Positions 52,942 to 63,754 are shown, counted from the first letter of the stretch. The stretch: 64,000 nucleotides of DNA from Anniella stebbinsi (GCA_029215795.1 JARDYH010000004.1:199812017-199876016), one strand, 5' to 3'. Notes: a model not told the origin generated them from the sequence alone. Translations and numbers: made by a program.

Positions 52942-54579
52942 TTGGCGATTATGGAGCGGAGGGGGCTCGCCACGGCCTGCTTGCAGGGGGCGATCCAGGT
53001 GACCACACAGAACCACAGCAACAGCGACGAGGAGGACTTGTTACATGCCTGGCTGAGGCACCTGAGTGGGTCCCTGCCCTCGGAGCCAGTGTTCCTTGGT
53101 GCAGTGGAGGCCGTGCCTTGTCTCCGGGCTGCCATCCTGCCGGTGTTTCGCCACCATGAGGCAACTACGATGTTTGCGGAGACGCTGGCCGGAGACACAG
53201 CCGGGGAAGCCCTGCGGCGTGCACACACCCTGTCGACATTGGCCAAGCTTCTTGCTGAGCACGAGACCGTCCGCCACTGAGTGCTCCCCCGGATAGATGC
53301 CGTGTGGAAGGAGATGCAGGACTTGGAGGACTGGGATGACGAACATTTCCATGGAAGCTTCCACATGTCTCGCGCAACGTTTGAGGTGCTGGTGGCTGAG
53401 GTGACCCCAGTTCTGCTGCAAGAGTGTACCAACATGCGCCTGAGCATTCATGTTTCACTTCGTCTCGCCCTGATGCTACAAGCTGGCATTCAACGTGGGC
53501 TACCTGCCGCTGTCGACCATCTTCGGGGTGGGCATGTCCACTGCGTGCAAGATCTTCCGTGAGATGGTGAATGTGCTGAACGAGCTGTACCTGGCTGACG
53601 TCATCCGAGTCAGGGACGAGAAGGAGAACATGCGTGGCTTCCGTGCCCTGGGCTTCCCGCTGGTGGTGGGGGTGATGGACTCAACCCAGGTGCGCATCCT
53701 GGCCCCCCCTCCTGTGGCAAGGAGTACTTCAACCGCAAGCATTTCTACAGCATGGTTCTCCAGGCAGTGGTGGATGCCAAGGGCCGCTTCATGGACATCT
53801 ATGTGGACATGTCCGGGTGGAGACACGACACGGCCGTCTTCTGGAACTCCCCCCTGGCTGCCAAGCTGACATCGGGGCGCTTCCTGATTTCCGGGCCCAC
53901 TTCCATGTGCGGCCGTGCGGTGGGTCCACTCCTCCTGGCCGACCAGGCCTTCGCCCTGCAGCCGTGGCTAATGGCCCCGTACCGCTACCCCCGCACCAAC
54001 ATCCAGTGTAAATACAACTACTACCATTGCCATGCCCGCCTGCCCGTGGAGCGCGCCATTGGGTGTCTGAAGGAATGTTGGCGCTCCCTGTTCAGCTTGC
54101 TGGACTTGCAGTCCGACATCATTCCGGATGTGATGGTGTGCTGCTGCATCCTGCACAACATCTGCGAGTCCCATGGGGACGTGTTACTGGCCGAGCACCG
54201 ACGCCATCACTGTGGACAGGCAGGACATTGCTCCATTGCCGGGACCCGAGAATCCCATTGGGAAGCATCGCACCCATTTGAAGGCATCCCAGGTGCGAGA
54301 AAGCATCAGTGCCTGGATCTGGCTGCGCTACCCCCACCCCCTGTGAGTGTCCTCTGTGAGGTTCCATCTGTGGACTGGCATCTCTCCCTGGTGTGCTGCC
54401 CCTCTCCTCTTCTTCCCCTTCACCCGTTCCGTGGCTGGCTCCCTCGGAGTGCTCATTCAACCGTCCCCTCCTCACTGCTGTGCCTTCCAGTCGCCTTCTC
54501 CCTTCCTGGGGGCATCTGTCCTTTCCGTGGGCTCTGTCCTTGCTTCGTAGTGACCATGTGCCTTACTGCCCAGTTCTGA
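52942..54579 (+). pseudogene. PIF/Harbinger DDE transposase, degraded
   Basis: HARBI1-like transposase in three pieces. The N-terminal part (from ~52,951) passes through a TGA at 53,278 and stays open. Then comes 'LEDWDDEHFHGSFHMSRATF', typical of the region before the helix-turn-helix. A frameshift near 53,475 precedes 'STIFGVGMSTACKIFREMV'. The catalytic acids are all visible: D at 53,678 ('GVMDSTQV'), D at 53,827 ('WRHDTAVF'), D at 53,941 ('LLADQAFALQPWL') and E at 54,049 ('LPVERAIGCLKECW'). A second frameshift lies in a C run near 53,702-53,712. 'CILHNICE' marks the C-terminal end. It cut at TIRs with 3-bp targets when active. Confidence 0.85.
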
Positions 54580-55147
54580 GCTCCCTGCTGAATAAAGTTT
54601 TCCAAACCGCCCCACTCTTGCCTTCTTTCCTGTGTGTATGGGTGGATGCTTTGGGAGGGAGGTGGTTGTGGCTGGGGGCTGGAAAACATAGGTCACCCTC
54701 TCGGTAGCCGAGTCTCCCGTGTAGGGTGGGCGGGGGTTACTCCCTGGGGCATGGGTGCCAATGTTTGGGGTGCAGTGCTGGGTGCGGGGTGCGGCCGCTG
54801 TATTGGTGCGTCCGTTCCTCCTGGCTGCCTCTTTGCCCGAGGCTGCTGTGTTCCGCCCATTGGCTGAGTTTGGGAGGCGTGTCCTGCATCGGCTTCAATG
54901 GCGGCGCCCATGGTTTTTGGCCGCAGTGTGTGCTGGGATACCTGCGGGAGGACTAACGGAGGTCAGTAAGTGGAGAACATGTCGGCTGAGCTGTCAGTCA
55001 GAGCTGCGTACGCTATTAGCAACCGGGGTGTTTGCCGGTTCCGTGCAGCACCTGCTGCAGCGTGTCGTCTGTGGAGCTCCGCCTCCTTAACACACCATCA
55101 ATACGTTATTTCCCCTCCATTGCTTAATATGTCGTCTGAATTCAGCC
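54580..55147 (+). repeat. Harbinger right end with TIR
   Basis: It contains an AATAAA (about 54,590) downstream of the transposase and ends with 'gcttaatatgtcgtctgaat' and 'tcagcc', the inverse of the left end. Confidence 0.72.
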
Positions 55148-57044
55148 ACTGTGTAATAAAATCCAAACCTCTAGTGACAGAAATATCATGAATTCACGTT
55201 GATGAATTCAACTTCAGCAGTCTGTCGAGGGCCAAAACAGACATTATTTTAAATCTGTATCTAGCATATGAATATTCTTTTATTTTTAATTTCATAGTAG
55301 CATAGAATCGCTGTGTTTATGTTCTTGTTTTGTAGCCTGTTGTTGCTAGTGAGTAGGTGTTTAGGTTGGAGGGTTGTCTGTAGCAAGTACAGACCTATGA
55401 CCCCAGGCCTGTGGGGAGGAAATGTAATTGTCCAAGATTGACTGTAGATCATTGAGGGTTCAATGCTTTCTCCCATTGGGGAGAGGACACAGGGCAGATG
55501 AAGATGCTCAGGGCGCAACCTGGCTTCACTTGAACTTGGCCTTCCCTGTGAGGGAAGGCAAGAGTCACCAAAGCCCACTTGTCTGGCGAAGGCAGAGACT
55601 CCTGCAAGCAGAGGACATGTACACAGCCATTGGGTAATCTCCATGAGCCGGAATAGGCCTGAAGGCTGAGGTTGCCCAACCATACTCTAGATCATTTATG
55701 AACAATTTAAAAGCATTAGTCAAAATTCAGGTCCTTGATCAAACGTCTCACATTTCTTCCTTGTGAATAGAGAAGCATGGATTTTTTAAAATCACTTCTT
55801 TCTGTGTTTTGTGGATTGACACAAATCTTTATTTCCATCATCCTCTGACAGAATTGGATTCCCCCCGCCTCCCTTCAGAACAGTCTGCAAAAAAAGGCTG
55901 CTGCAGTTTACGTAACTTTCATTGGAGGGGGTAACATTTTGTGTGTTTTTCTTAGCTCAGCATATAATAAATGAGCAGAGTGCACAAGAAATAATGCTAC
56001 ACAGCAGAGGTGTATAAAACATATTTTTTAAAAATGGTCCACAAGTCCATGAAATCTATGCAACTTGGAAAATGCTGGTATTTTTTTAATGTCCCTTCAT
56101 TCACAAGAATATTGTCTTCCATAGTTTCCTGGAAACAAATGGCTCTAAAGCCTTCTTAAGGCATTAATACCATGAAGGGGTCTCACTGAATGCAAACAGG
56201 CCATACTATTTGCCATGCCCCCAATGTCCACACACATATGCTTCCCATTTGCAGATGTTTACACTTCACGTGGATGGTGAGGGTGAGGCTAGGGAAGCCA
56301 CAGACATTGGGCATTGGGCCAACCCTGCAATCCCTTGTACTCATGAAGACCCCTTCACGTGATTAATGTATGAAGGGGACTTAATATTCTATCAAATTTT
56401 AAATTACTTGTCAAATTGTTTCCTGTCTAGGACTCCACATTTTAAGCTCTATGGCACTGTACACAAAGCTGGGACATTCCATTCAAATGCATACCAGGAC
56501 GAACCTAACAGTATTTGCAACCTCATAAGACAGAGATTTTATTTAGAAGAAATTGTTTATTTAAGCGTCTGGAATTCCACCACAGTCCATTCCAGCTCAT
56601 GGCAGACCTTTTCTCTCCCTCTCTCTCTCTCATGCGTTTTGTGCATGAGTGGAAGACTGGACACTTGTGAATAGCCAAAGAAGAGGTCAGGCATCACTAA
56701 AAAGAAGACAAAATATAGCAATTTACATAAAATTCATATATGCTGATTGATATGTACAGATGCAAATTAAGAAATAAGTATTATAATTTAAATAGAAATA
56801 GAGTACATCTCACTATAGTGGGGAAGACTGTGACCAGGTGAACTATATGCCTTGCTCAGTCTGTTGTTCAGATGCTGTTGATGGGCCCAGCTCTACCTTT
56901 TGATGATTGTTCATCTTTAATTTGGACTTGGACTGGACAGCTCCTCAAATAGAGGATGCTTTCAAAATAGAGGGCAATCCTCTAGCAGCCCTTCAAAAAG
57001 AGGACTATCCTATGTAAACGAGGACACATGGGCACCCTCAGTAC
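55148..57044. other. Unique sequence, no gene recognised
   Basis: Nothing with family features was supported. Frames in 55,260-55,690 overlap on both strands and have no domain. Confidence 0.4.
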
Positions 57045-57087
57045 AACAACAAATTTTATTTGTATATAGCACAAAGGCCGTTACAAC
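57045..57087 (-). repeat. 3' terminus of the LINE interrupted by the large palindrome
   Basis: 'caacaacaaattttatttgt' and 'atatagcacaaaggcc' are the end of the LINE whose body resumes at 62,757. The last eight bases, gttacaac (57,080-57,087), are the target duplication. Confidence 0.6.
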
Positions 57088-57094
57088 TAGGGGT

Positions 57095-57240
57095 GTGCAT
57101 CGGATCGGATCCGATCCACGATCCGAATCCGATCCGACCCAAAATTGGGAAAATCCGATCCGATCCGATCCGATCCGACCAACCTCCGATCCGATCCGAT
57201 CCGATCCGACGAGGTCCGATCCGGATCGGACGCCATTTTG
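57095..57240. repeat. Left subterminal 'gatccgatcc' pentamer array
   Basis: Many overlapping copies of gatcc/ggatc in the first ~150 bp of the foldback element, mirrored at 62,620-62,735. Repeated subterminal words are typical hAT transposase binding sites; that use is inferred. Confidence 0.8.
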
Positions 57241-57419
57241 AATGCTTTTTCCCATAGCCAAGTATTGTTTTACAAAAACGCCTATAACTTTTTCATTTTT
57301 AAAGATAGAAGGATGAAACTTGGGCACATTGTAGACTGGTTAGGGATAGTTATCTGTGAGAAATTTCAGAAAGATTGGTGCATGCGTTTTGTGGCAATTA
57401 ATTTTTTAATAAATACCCA

Positions 57420-58600
57420 GGAATGCTTATACCTTTGTCATTTTTAAAGTTACAAACATGAACCTTTGCCACATTGTAGGAGGTACCTTGGGACCTATGT
57501 GTGTGAAATTTCAGAAACATAGGTGCTTGCCTTGTGTGGCAATTAATTTTAGAAAAATGGGTAGTAGTGGGGTAAATACAGTTACGCCTCCCATTTTTTT
57601 ATTTTTAAAGATACAAACAGGAAACCTGGGCACATTACAGGTACCACTTGCCTTGATATGTGAGTGAAATTTCAGAAACATTGGAGCTTGCCTTGTGTGG
57701 CAATTAAGTTTTGAAACAATGAGGAAAGAAACACCTATAACTTTGTCATTTTTAAAGTTACACACATGAAACTTTGCCACATTGTAGGTGGTACCTTGGG
57801 ACCTATGTGTGTGAAATTTCAGAAACATAGGTGATTGCCTTGTGTGGCAATTAATTTTAGAAAAATGGGTAGTAGTGGGGTAAATACAGTTATGCCTCCC
57901 ATTTTTTTAGTTTTGAAGATACAAACAGGAAACTTGGGCACATTACAGGGAACACTTCACTTGATATGTGTGTAAAATTTCAGAAACATTGGTGCTTGCC
58001 TGGTGTGGCAATTAATTTTTGAAACAATGAGGGATTCATTGGACAGCACTTGCCCATAGGGATTCATTGGAGAGTACTTGTCCATAGGGAATCATTGGAA
58101 AGCACTTTCCCATAGGGAATCATTGCATTGCACTTTCCCACTGAGAAATGCAGTTATGCCTCCCACATTTTTATTTTTGAAGATACAAACAGGAAACTTG
58201 GGCACATTGTAGACTGGTTAGGGGTAGTTATCTGTGAGAAATTTCAGAAAGATTGGTGCATGCATTTTGTGGCAATTAATTTTTTAATAAATGCGCAGGA
58301 ATGCCTATAACTTTGTCATTTTTAAAGTTACACACATGAAACTTTGCCACATTGTAGGTGGTACCTTGGGACCTATGTGTGTGAAATTTCAAAAACGTAG
58401 GTGCTTGCCTTGTATGGCAATTAATTTTAGAAAAATGGGTAGTAGTGGGGTAAATACAGTTACGCCTCCCATTTTTTTATTTTTTAAGATACAAACAGGA
58501 AACATGGGCACATTACAGGGAACACTTCACTTGATATGTGTGTAAAATTTCAGAAACATTGGAGCTTGCCTTGTGTGGCAATTAATTTTTGAAACAATGA
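57420..58600. repeat. 308-bp tandem units, left arm
   Basis: The block with 'ctttgccacattgtagg', 'ggtaccttgggacctatg' and 'gtgtggcaattaatttt' recurs at about 57,460, 57,766 and 58,336. The first two are spaced 308 bp apart. The inverted right arm has four copies. Confidence 0.85.
58025..58142. repeat. ~31-bp tandem repeat
   Basis: Four imperfect copies of 'gggaatcattggaaagcac' plus 'tttcccata' lie in the left arm. They are mirrored at about 61,405-61,525. Confidence 0.8.
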
Positions 58601-58819
58601 GGAAAGAAACGCCTATAACCTTTTTATTTTAAAAGTTAGAAGTCTGAACATTGCTCACTTTGTAGATGGGTTAGGGGTAGATATGTGTCAGAAATTTCAG
58701 AATGATAGGTCCAGGCATTTGATGGCTATGGAATTTTTAGATAAAATGTTTCAAAAAATTTTCCACAGAGGCCCGGTCTTTCCCTCTTCCCCCTCCCGCT
58801 TCCCGCGAAGAAAAGGAAA

Positions 58820-59105
58820 CACTCTCTCGTCTCGATCCCTTTGATCCTGTTGCTAGTATCCATTACAGGGCTCGTGTCTGCTTTCACTTTTTACTCAAGC
58901 AGAACGGCTGAGCCTAGCTGAGTTTTGCAGCCATGCGTGCAAGGAAGGATCTCTCTCATCTCGATCCCTTTGATCCTGTTGCTAGTATCCATTACAGGGC
59001 TCGTGTCTGCTTTCACTTTTTACTCAAGCAGAACGGCTGAACCTAGCTCAGTTTTGCAGCCATGCGTGCAAGGAAGGATCACTCTCTCTCGATCTCTTTG
59101 ATCCT
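58820..59105. repeat. 129-bp tandem repeat
   Basis: 'ctcgatccctttgatcctgt' starts at 58,831 and 58,960 and a shortened copy at 59,089. Each is followed by 'gctcgtgtctgctttcac' and 'ccatgcgtgcaaggaagga'. It is mirrored in the right arm (about 60,455-60,730). Confidence 0.85.
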
Positions 59106-59460
59106 TTGTTCCTCCCCTTCTCCTCCCCCTCGCCGGCGTTGTGTGTGCGCCCCGCCGGTGCCCTCGCGTGCGGGCCGGTTCCTGGGCAGCAGAGGCTCTG
59201 CCTGGCTGCTGTGAGGCTCCTGAAGGGCTTGCCTAATGCGGGCTGTTGTGCTCCGCTGGGCCAGGTTGATGATGAAGAGGATGATGGGGAGGGCGTTCAA
59301 TGGCCCCTCCGCTCACCAACTGACAGCGCGTGCTCCGCTCCAGACACCCGGCCTCGGCAGCCAGGAGGATACGCTGCCAAGCCCGCCGCCGCCGCCCGCG
59401 CGCGCACACACACCACCCGTCCATTATCATTTGGGCAGCCCTAATTAAGGAGCGCTCAAA
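59099..59460. other. GC-rich module in left arm
   Basis: This ~360-bp CpG-rich block inside AT-rich arms is nearly identical, inverted, at about 60,085-60,450. Several frames are open through it (70-112 codons) but without recognised domains. Its composition suggests a captured host promoter or first-exon fragment, which is inference only. Confidence 0.55.
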
Positions 59461-59682
59461 AAATGGCAAACCCCCCTCTCCTTTTTTCTTAATTCCTTGC
59501 AGCTCCCACGATTTAACCCTTTCCTATCAGCTACAATTAATTAATAGTAGGATGACCAGTACCAGGAGACTGGTGTGTACAAATGTTTTTTTTTTTTAGG
59601 CTTGAGATCATAAAGAGGCAAATATTCTACCTACCGTATTGGAAGCAGTATGTATTATTACTTTTTTAAAAAATGTAATTAG

Positions 59683-59884
59683 TAGGATGACCATATGAAA
59701 AGGAATACAGGGCTTTAACAGTGGAATAGAAAAGGGAATTTCAGCAGGTGTCATTTGTATCCATGCGGCACCTGGTGAAATTCCCTCTTCATCACAAAAG
59801 TTAAAATTGCAGGAGCTCTGCTCTCTTTTGTATCTGGTCACTCTAGTATAGCTCCTGCAGCTTTAACTGTCATATGGTCACCCT
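59683..59884. mobile_element. Palindromic MITE, 'ggtcaccctag' family, at the palindrome centre
   Basis: 'gtaggatgaccatatgaaaa', 'gggaatttcagcaggtgtca', 'cacctggtgaaattccctc' and 'gtcatatggtcaccct' form an inverted repeat nearly filling the 240-bp spacer between the two arms. It is the same family as 6957 and 22,037. Confidence 0.7.
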
Positions 59885-60084
59885 TGTTTCCCAACATACT
59901 GCTTCCAATACGGTAGGTAGAATATTTGCCTCTTTATGATCTCAAGCCTAAAAAAAAAAAACATTTGTACACACCAGTCTCCTGGTACTGGTCATCCTAC
60001 TATTAATTAATTGTAGCTGATAGGAAAGGGTTAAATCGTGGGAGCTGCAAGGAATTAAGAAAAAAGGAGAGGGGGTTTGCCATT

Positions 60085-60450
60085 TTTTGAGCGCTCCTTA
60101 ATTAGGGCTGCCCAAATGATAATGAACGGGTGGTGTGTTTGCGCGCGCGGGCGGCGGCGGCGGGCTTGGCAGCGTATCCTCCTGGCTGCCGAGGCCGGGT
60201 GTCTGGAGCGGAGCACGCGCTGTCAGTTGGTGAGCGGAGGGGCCATTGAACGCCCTCCCCATCATCCTCTTCATCATCAACCTGGCCCAGCGGAGCACAA
60301 CAGCCCGCATTAGGCAAGCCCTTCAGGAGCCTCACAGCAGCCAGGCAGAGCCTCTGCTGCCCAGGAACCGGCCCGCACGCGAGGGCACCGGCGGGGCGCA
60401 CACACAACGCCGGCGAGGGGGAGGAGAAGGGGAGGAACAAAGGATCAAAG
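60085..60450. other. GC-rich module in right arm
   Basis: Inverted copy of 59,099-59,460 with only a few substitutions visible (for example 'gtgtttgcgcgcgcg' against 'gtgtgtgcgcgcgcg'). Confidence 0.6.
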
Positions 60451-60959
60451 AGATCGAGAGAGAGTGATCCTTCCTTGCACGCATGGCTGCAAAACTGAGC
60501 TAGGTTCAGCCGTTCTGCTTGAGTAAAAAGTGAAAGCAGACACGAGCCCTGTAATGGATACTAGCAACAGGATCAAAGGGATCGAGATGAGAGAGATCCT
60601 TCCTTGCACGCATGGCTGCAAAACTCAGCTAGGCTCAGCCGTTCTGCTTGAGTAAAAAGTGAAAGCAGACACGAGCCCTGTAATGGATACTAGCAACAGG
60701 ATCAAAGGGATCGAGACGAGAGAGTGTTTCCTTTTCTTCGCGGGAAGCGGGAGGGGGAAGAGGGGAAGACCGGGCCTCTGTGGAAATTTTTTTGAAACAT
60801 TTTATCTAAAAATTCCATAGCCATCAAATGCCTGGACCTATCATTCTGAAATTTCTGACACATATCTACCCCTAACCCATCTACAAAGTGAGCAATGTTC
60901 AGACTTCTAACTTTTAAAATAAAAAGGTTATAGGCGTTTCTTTCCTCATTGTTTCAAAA

Positions 60960-62420
60960 ATTAATTGCCACACAAGGCAAGCTCCAATGTTTCTGAAATT
61001 TTACACACATATCAAGTGAAGTGTTCCCTGTAATGTGCCCATGTTTCCTGTTTGTATCTTAAAAAATAAAAAAATGGGAGGCGTAACTGTATTTACCCCA
61101 CTACTACCCATTTTTCTAAAATTAATTGCCATACAAGGCAAGCACCTACGTTTCTGAAATTTCACACACATAGGTCCCAAGGTACCACCTACAATGTGGC
61201 AAAGTTTCATGTGTGTAACTTTAAAAATGACAAAGTTATAGGCATTCCTGCGTATTTATTAAAAAATTAATTGCCACAAAATGCATGCACCAATCTTTCT
61301 GAAATTTCTCACAGATAACTATCCCTAACCAGTCTACAATGTGCCCAAGTTTCCTGTTTTTAGCTTCAAAAATAAAAATGTGGGAGGCATAACTGCATTT
61401 CTCATGGGAAAGTGCAATGCAATGATTCCCTATGGGAAAGTGCTTTCCAATGATTCCCTATGGACAAGTACTCTCCAATGAATCCCTATGGGCAAGTGCT
61501 GTCCAATGAATCCCTCATTGTTTCAAAAATTAATTGCCACACCAGGCAAGCACCAATGTTTCTGAAATTTTACACACATATCAAGTGAAGTGTTCCCTGT
61601 AATGTGCCCAAGTTTCCTGTTTGTATCTTCAAAACTAAAAAAATGGGAGGCATAACTGTATTTACCCCACTACTACCCATTTTTCTAAAATTAATTGCCA
61701 CACAAGGCAAGCACCTATGTTTCTGAAATTTCACACACATAGGTCCCAAGGTACCACCTACAATGTGGCAAAGTTTCATGTGTGTAACTTTAAAAATGAC
61801 AAAGTTATAGGTGTTTCTTTCCTCATTGTTTCAAAACTTAATTGCCACACAAGGCAAGCTCCAATGTTTCTGAAATTTCACTCACATATCAAGGCAAGTG
61901 GTACCTGTAATGTGCCCAAGTTTCCTGTTTGTATCTTCAAAACTAAAAAAATGGGAGGCATAACTGTATTTACCCCACTACTACCCATTTTTCTAAAATT
62001 AATTGCCACACAAGGCAAGCACCTATGTTTCTGAAATTTCACACACATAGGTCCCAAGGTACCACCTACAATGTGGCAAAGTTTCATGTGTGTAACTTTA
62101 AAAATGACAAAGTTATAGGTGTTTCTTTCCTCATTGTTTCAAAACTTAATTGCCACACAAGGCAAGCTCCAATGTTTCTGAAATTTCACTCACATATCAA
62201 GGCAAGTGGTACCTGTAATGTGCCCAGGTTTCCTGTTTGTATCTTTAAAAATAAAAAAATGGGAGGCATAACTGTATTTACCCCACTACTACCCATTTTT
62301 CTAAAATTAATTGCCACACAAGGCAAGCACCTATGTTTCTGAAATTTCACACACATAGGTCCCAAGGTACCTCCTACAATGTGGCAAAGTTTCATGTTTG
62401 TAACTTTAAAAATGACAAAG
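60960..62420. repeat. 308-bp tandem units, right arm
   Basis: Antisense units are centred at about 61,195, 61,765, 62,073 and 62,381, with two 308-bp steps, so this arm has one unit more than the left arm. Confidence 0.85.
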
Positions 62421-62619
62421 TTATAAGCATTCCTGGGTATTTATTAAAAAATTAATTGCCACAAAACGCATGCACCAATCTTTCTGAAATTTCTCACAGA
62501 TAACTATCCCTAACCAGTCTACAATGTGCCCAAGTTTCATCCTTCTATCTTTAAAAATGAAAAAGTTATAGGCGTTTTTGTAAAACAATACTTGGCTATG
62601 AGAAAAAGCATTCAAAATG

Positions 62620-62735
62620 GCGTCCGATCCGGATCGGACATCTGGTCCGATCCGACCAGCCTCCGATCCGATCCGATCCGATCCGACCCCCCAGGTCCGA
62701 TTCCGATCCGCTATCCGATCCGATCCGGGGGGTCA
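62620..62735. repeat. Right subterminal pentamer array
   Basis: Copies of gatcc/ggatc mirror those at 57,095-57,240. Confidence 0.8.
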
Positions 62736-62756
62736 GTGCACATCCCTAGTTACAAC

Positions 62757-63710
62757 CATAAAATCAATCCCATTCTTACAGCTTACCCATACAGAATACA
62801 GTCAAATATGAGGGCTAAAATTTACCCTCTACAATATCCCACCTAATACAAATGATCCCCCCTGCAGTCAACTCCAGCTTCCTTTAAGAAGGATTGGTGA
62901 ATTTTTTTTTGCTGCCACTGCAAAAGTTGCTACTTTAATTGTAATTGATTTGGAGTGACCTGCTAATAAATCACAAATGGTGTCAACCACTGGCCAACCT
63001 GCTCTTACTTTCAATAGGTCCCTCCAAAAGCGGGCCCTAACCTCCTTATACAGGGGACGATATAGTAAATAATGCACCACATCTTCCACCTCCCCCACTC
63101 CACAAATGCAATACCTCTGGGAGTATGGCAATCTTTTATATTTCCCCTCTAAATAGGCCGATGGCATTGTTTAGAAGCAAAGGGCCGTGAAAGCCCTTCT
63201 CAGCACTGGAAACGATAAATCTTGTAGGTATTGTGGCAGGTACTGTTCTCTTAATAAGACTATACCAAATGGAGAATGCTTGCTTCTGGCTTGCCAACAC
63301 ATCTTCTTGAAAATCAGACTCAAAATCCTGTTCCTTCTATACTCTTTATCTGTTTGATTTTGGGCTTCACCCAGGCACAAACTTGAGAGTGACTGCCAAT
63401 TACTAGCCCAACCTCCTTTCTCTAGCTGTTCAAGAAAGCAAACCTTTGCCAGGTTACTATCATCCAATTGCATCAACCTTTTCCCATACAGTACTGTTGC
63501 TTTATGGACCCTCGCCTTAATGGATGGTAAGTTGACTTCCAGCCTTAATAGAGAAGAGGGAATGGCACCCTCAGTAAATGCAGAGAAGAGAGAGCAGGTG
63601 ATAAGACATGGCAAAACCAAAACATTGTATGCTAGGAATTGATGAGTGAATGGCATTTTGTAGGTGGCCCTACCCCTAGAATACTGATGTGCCTCCAGAA
63701 ACACCCTCAA
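62757..63710 (-). pseudogene. LINE ORF2 C-terminal region
   Basis: The minus strand is open from 63,710 to 63,171, meets a TAG, then continues in the same frame from 63,167 to 62,868. It encodes helix-rich sequence with 'LPSIKARVHKATVLYGKRLM' and a Cys/His tail: 'LPYSQRYCICG', 'VEDVVHYLLYRPLYKEVRAR'. Comparable tails are at 12,028 and 21,235. The 3' UTR continues down to 62,757 and then, across the foldback element, to 57,045-57,087. It is 5'-truncated with one visible stop; the clade is not fixed. Confidence 0.65.
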
Positions 63711-63754
63711 CTACAGCCTATTTACCCTAGTTAGTCCATGCCTTGGTACATCAG

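Larger units (their letters stand above)
33657..55147 (+). mobile_element. PIF/Harbinger DNA transposon with nested insertions
   Basis: The left end 'ggctgaattcggacaacacg' and the right end (inverted, 'ggctgaattcagacgacata') are TIRs. Both continue into 'ttaagcaatgg'. Subtracting the two retroelements leaves about 6.1 kb, with a Myb/SANT-like ORF and a DDE transposase on the + strand, the two-gene layout of PIF/Harbinger. A 225-bp MITE with matching ends is at 6365-6589. No 3-bp target duplication is evident (ata at left, act at right), so the ends are old. The transposase is broken, but the Myb-like frame is interrupted only by the Cv2 insertion. Confidence 0.8.
57088..62748. mobile_element. 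5.66-kb giant foldback element with hAT-like ends
   Basis: The ends are 'taggggtgtgca' and 'tgcacatcccta', flanked by an exact 8-bp duplication gttacaac (57,080-57,087 and 62,749-62,756). Both features fit hAT transposons. The left arm (57,088-59,653) and right arm (59,894-62,748) are nearly identical inverted copies around a 240-bp spacer. No transposase frame exists, so it must have been moved in trans. Arm contents from outside in: pentamer array, 308-bp tandem units, ~31-bp units, 129-bp tandem units, GC-rich module, AT-rich end. Confidence 0.88.

Noticed and set aside
57420..58600. CRISPR-like regular repeat spacing
   Set aside because: The units are 308 bp and contiguous without unique spacers, in vertebrate DNA. 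This is an ordinary tandem repeat in a transposon.
61570..62395. Repeated ~105- and 69-residue frames in the palindrome arms
   Set aside because: They recur only because the 308-bp unit is tandemly repeated and inverted. Both strands are open, no start context or domain is present, so they are not treated as proteins.
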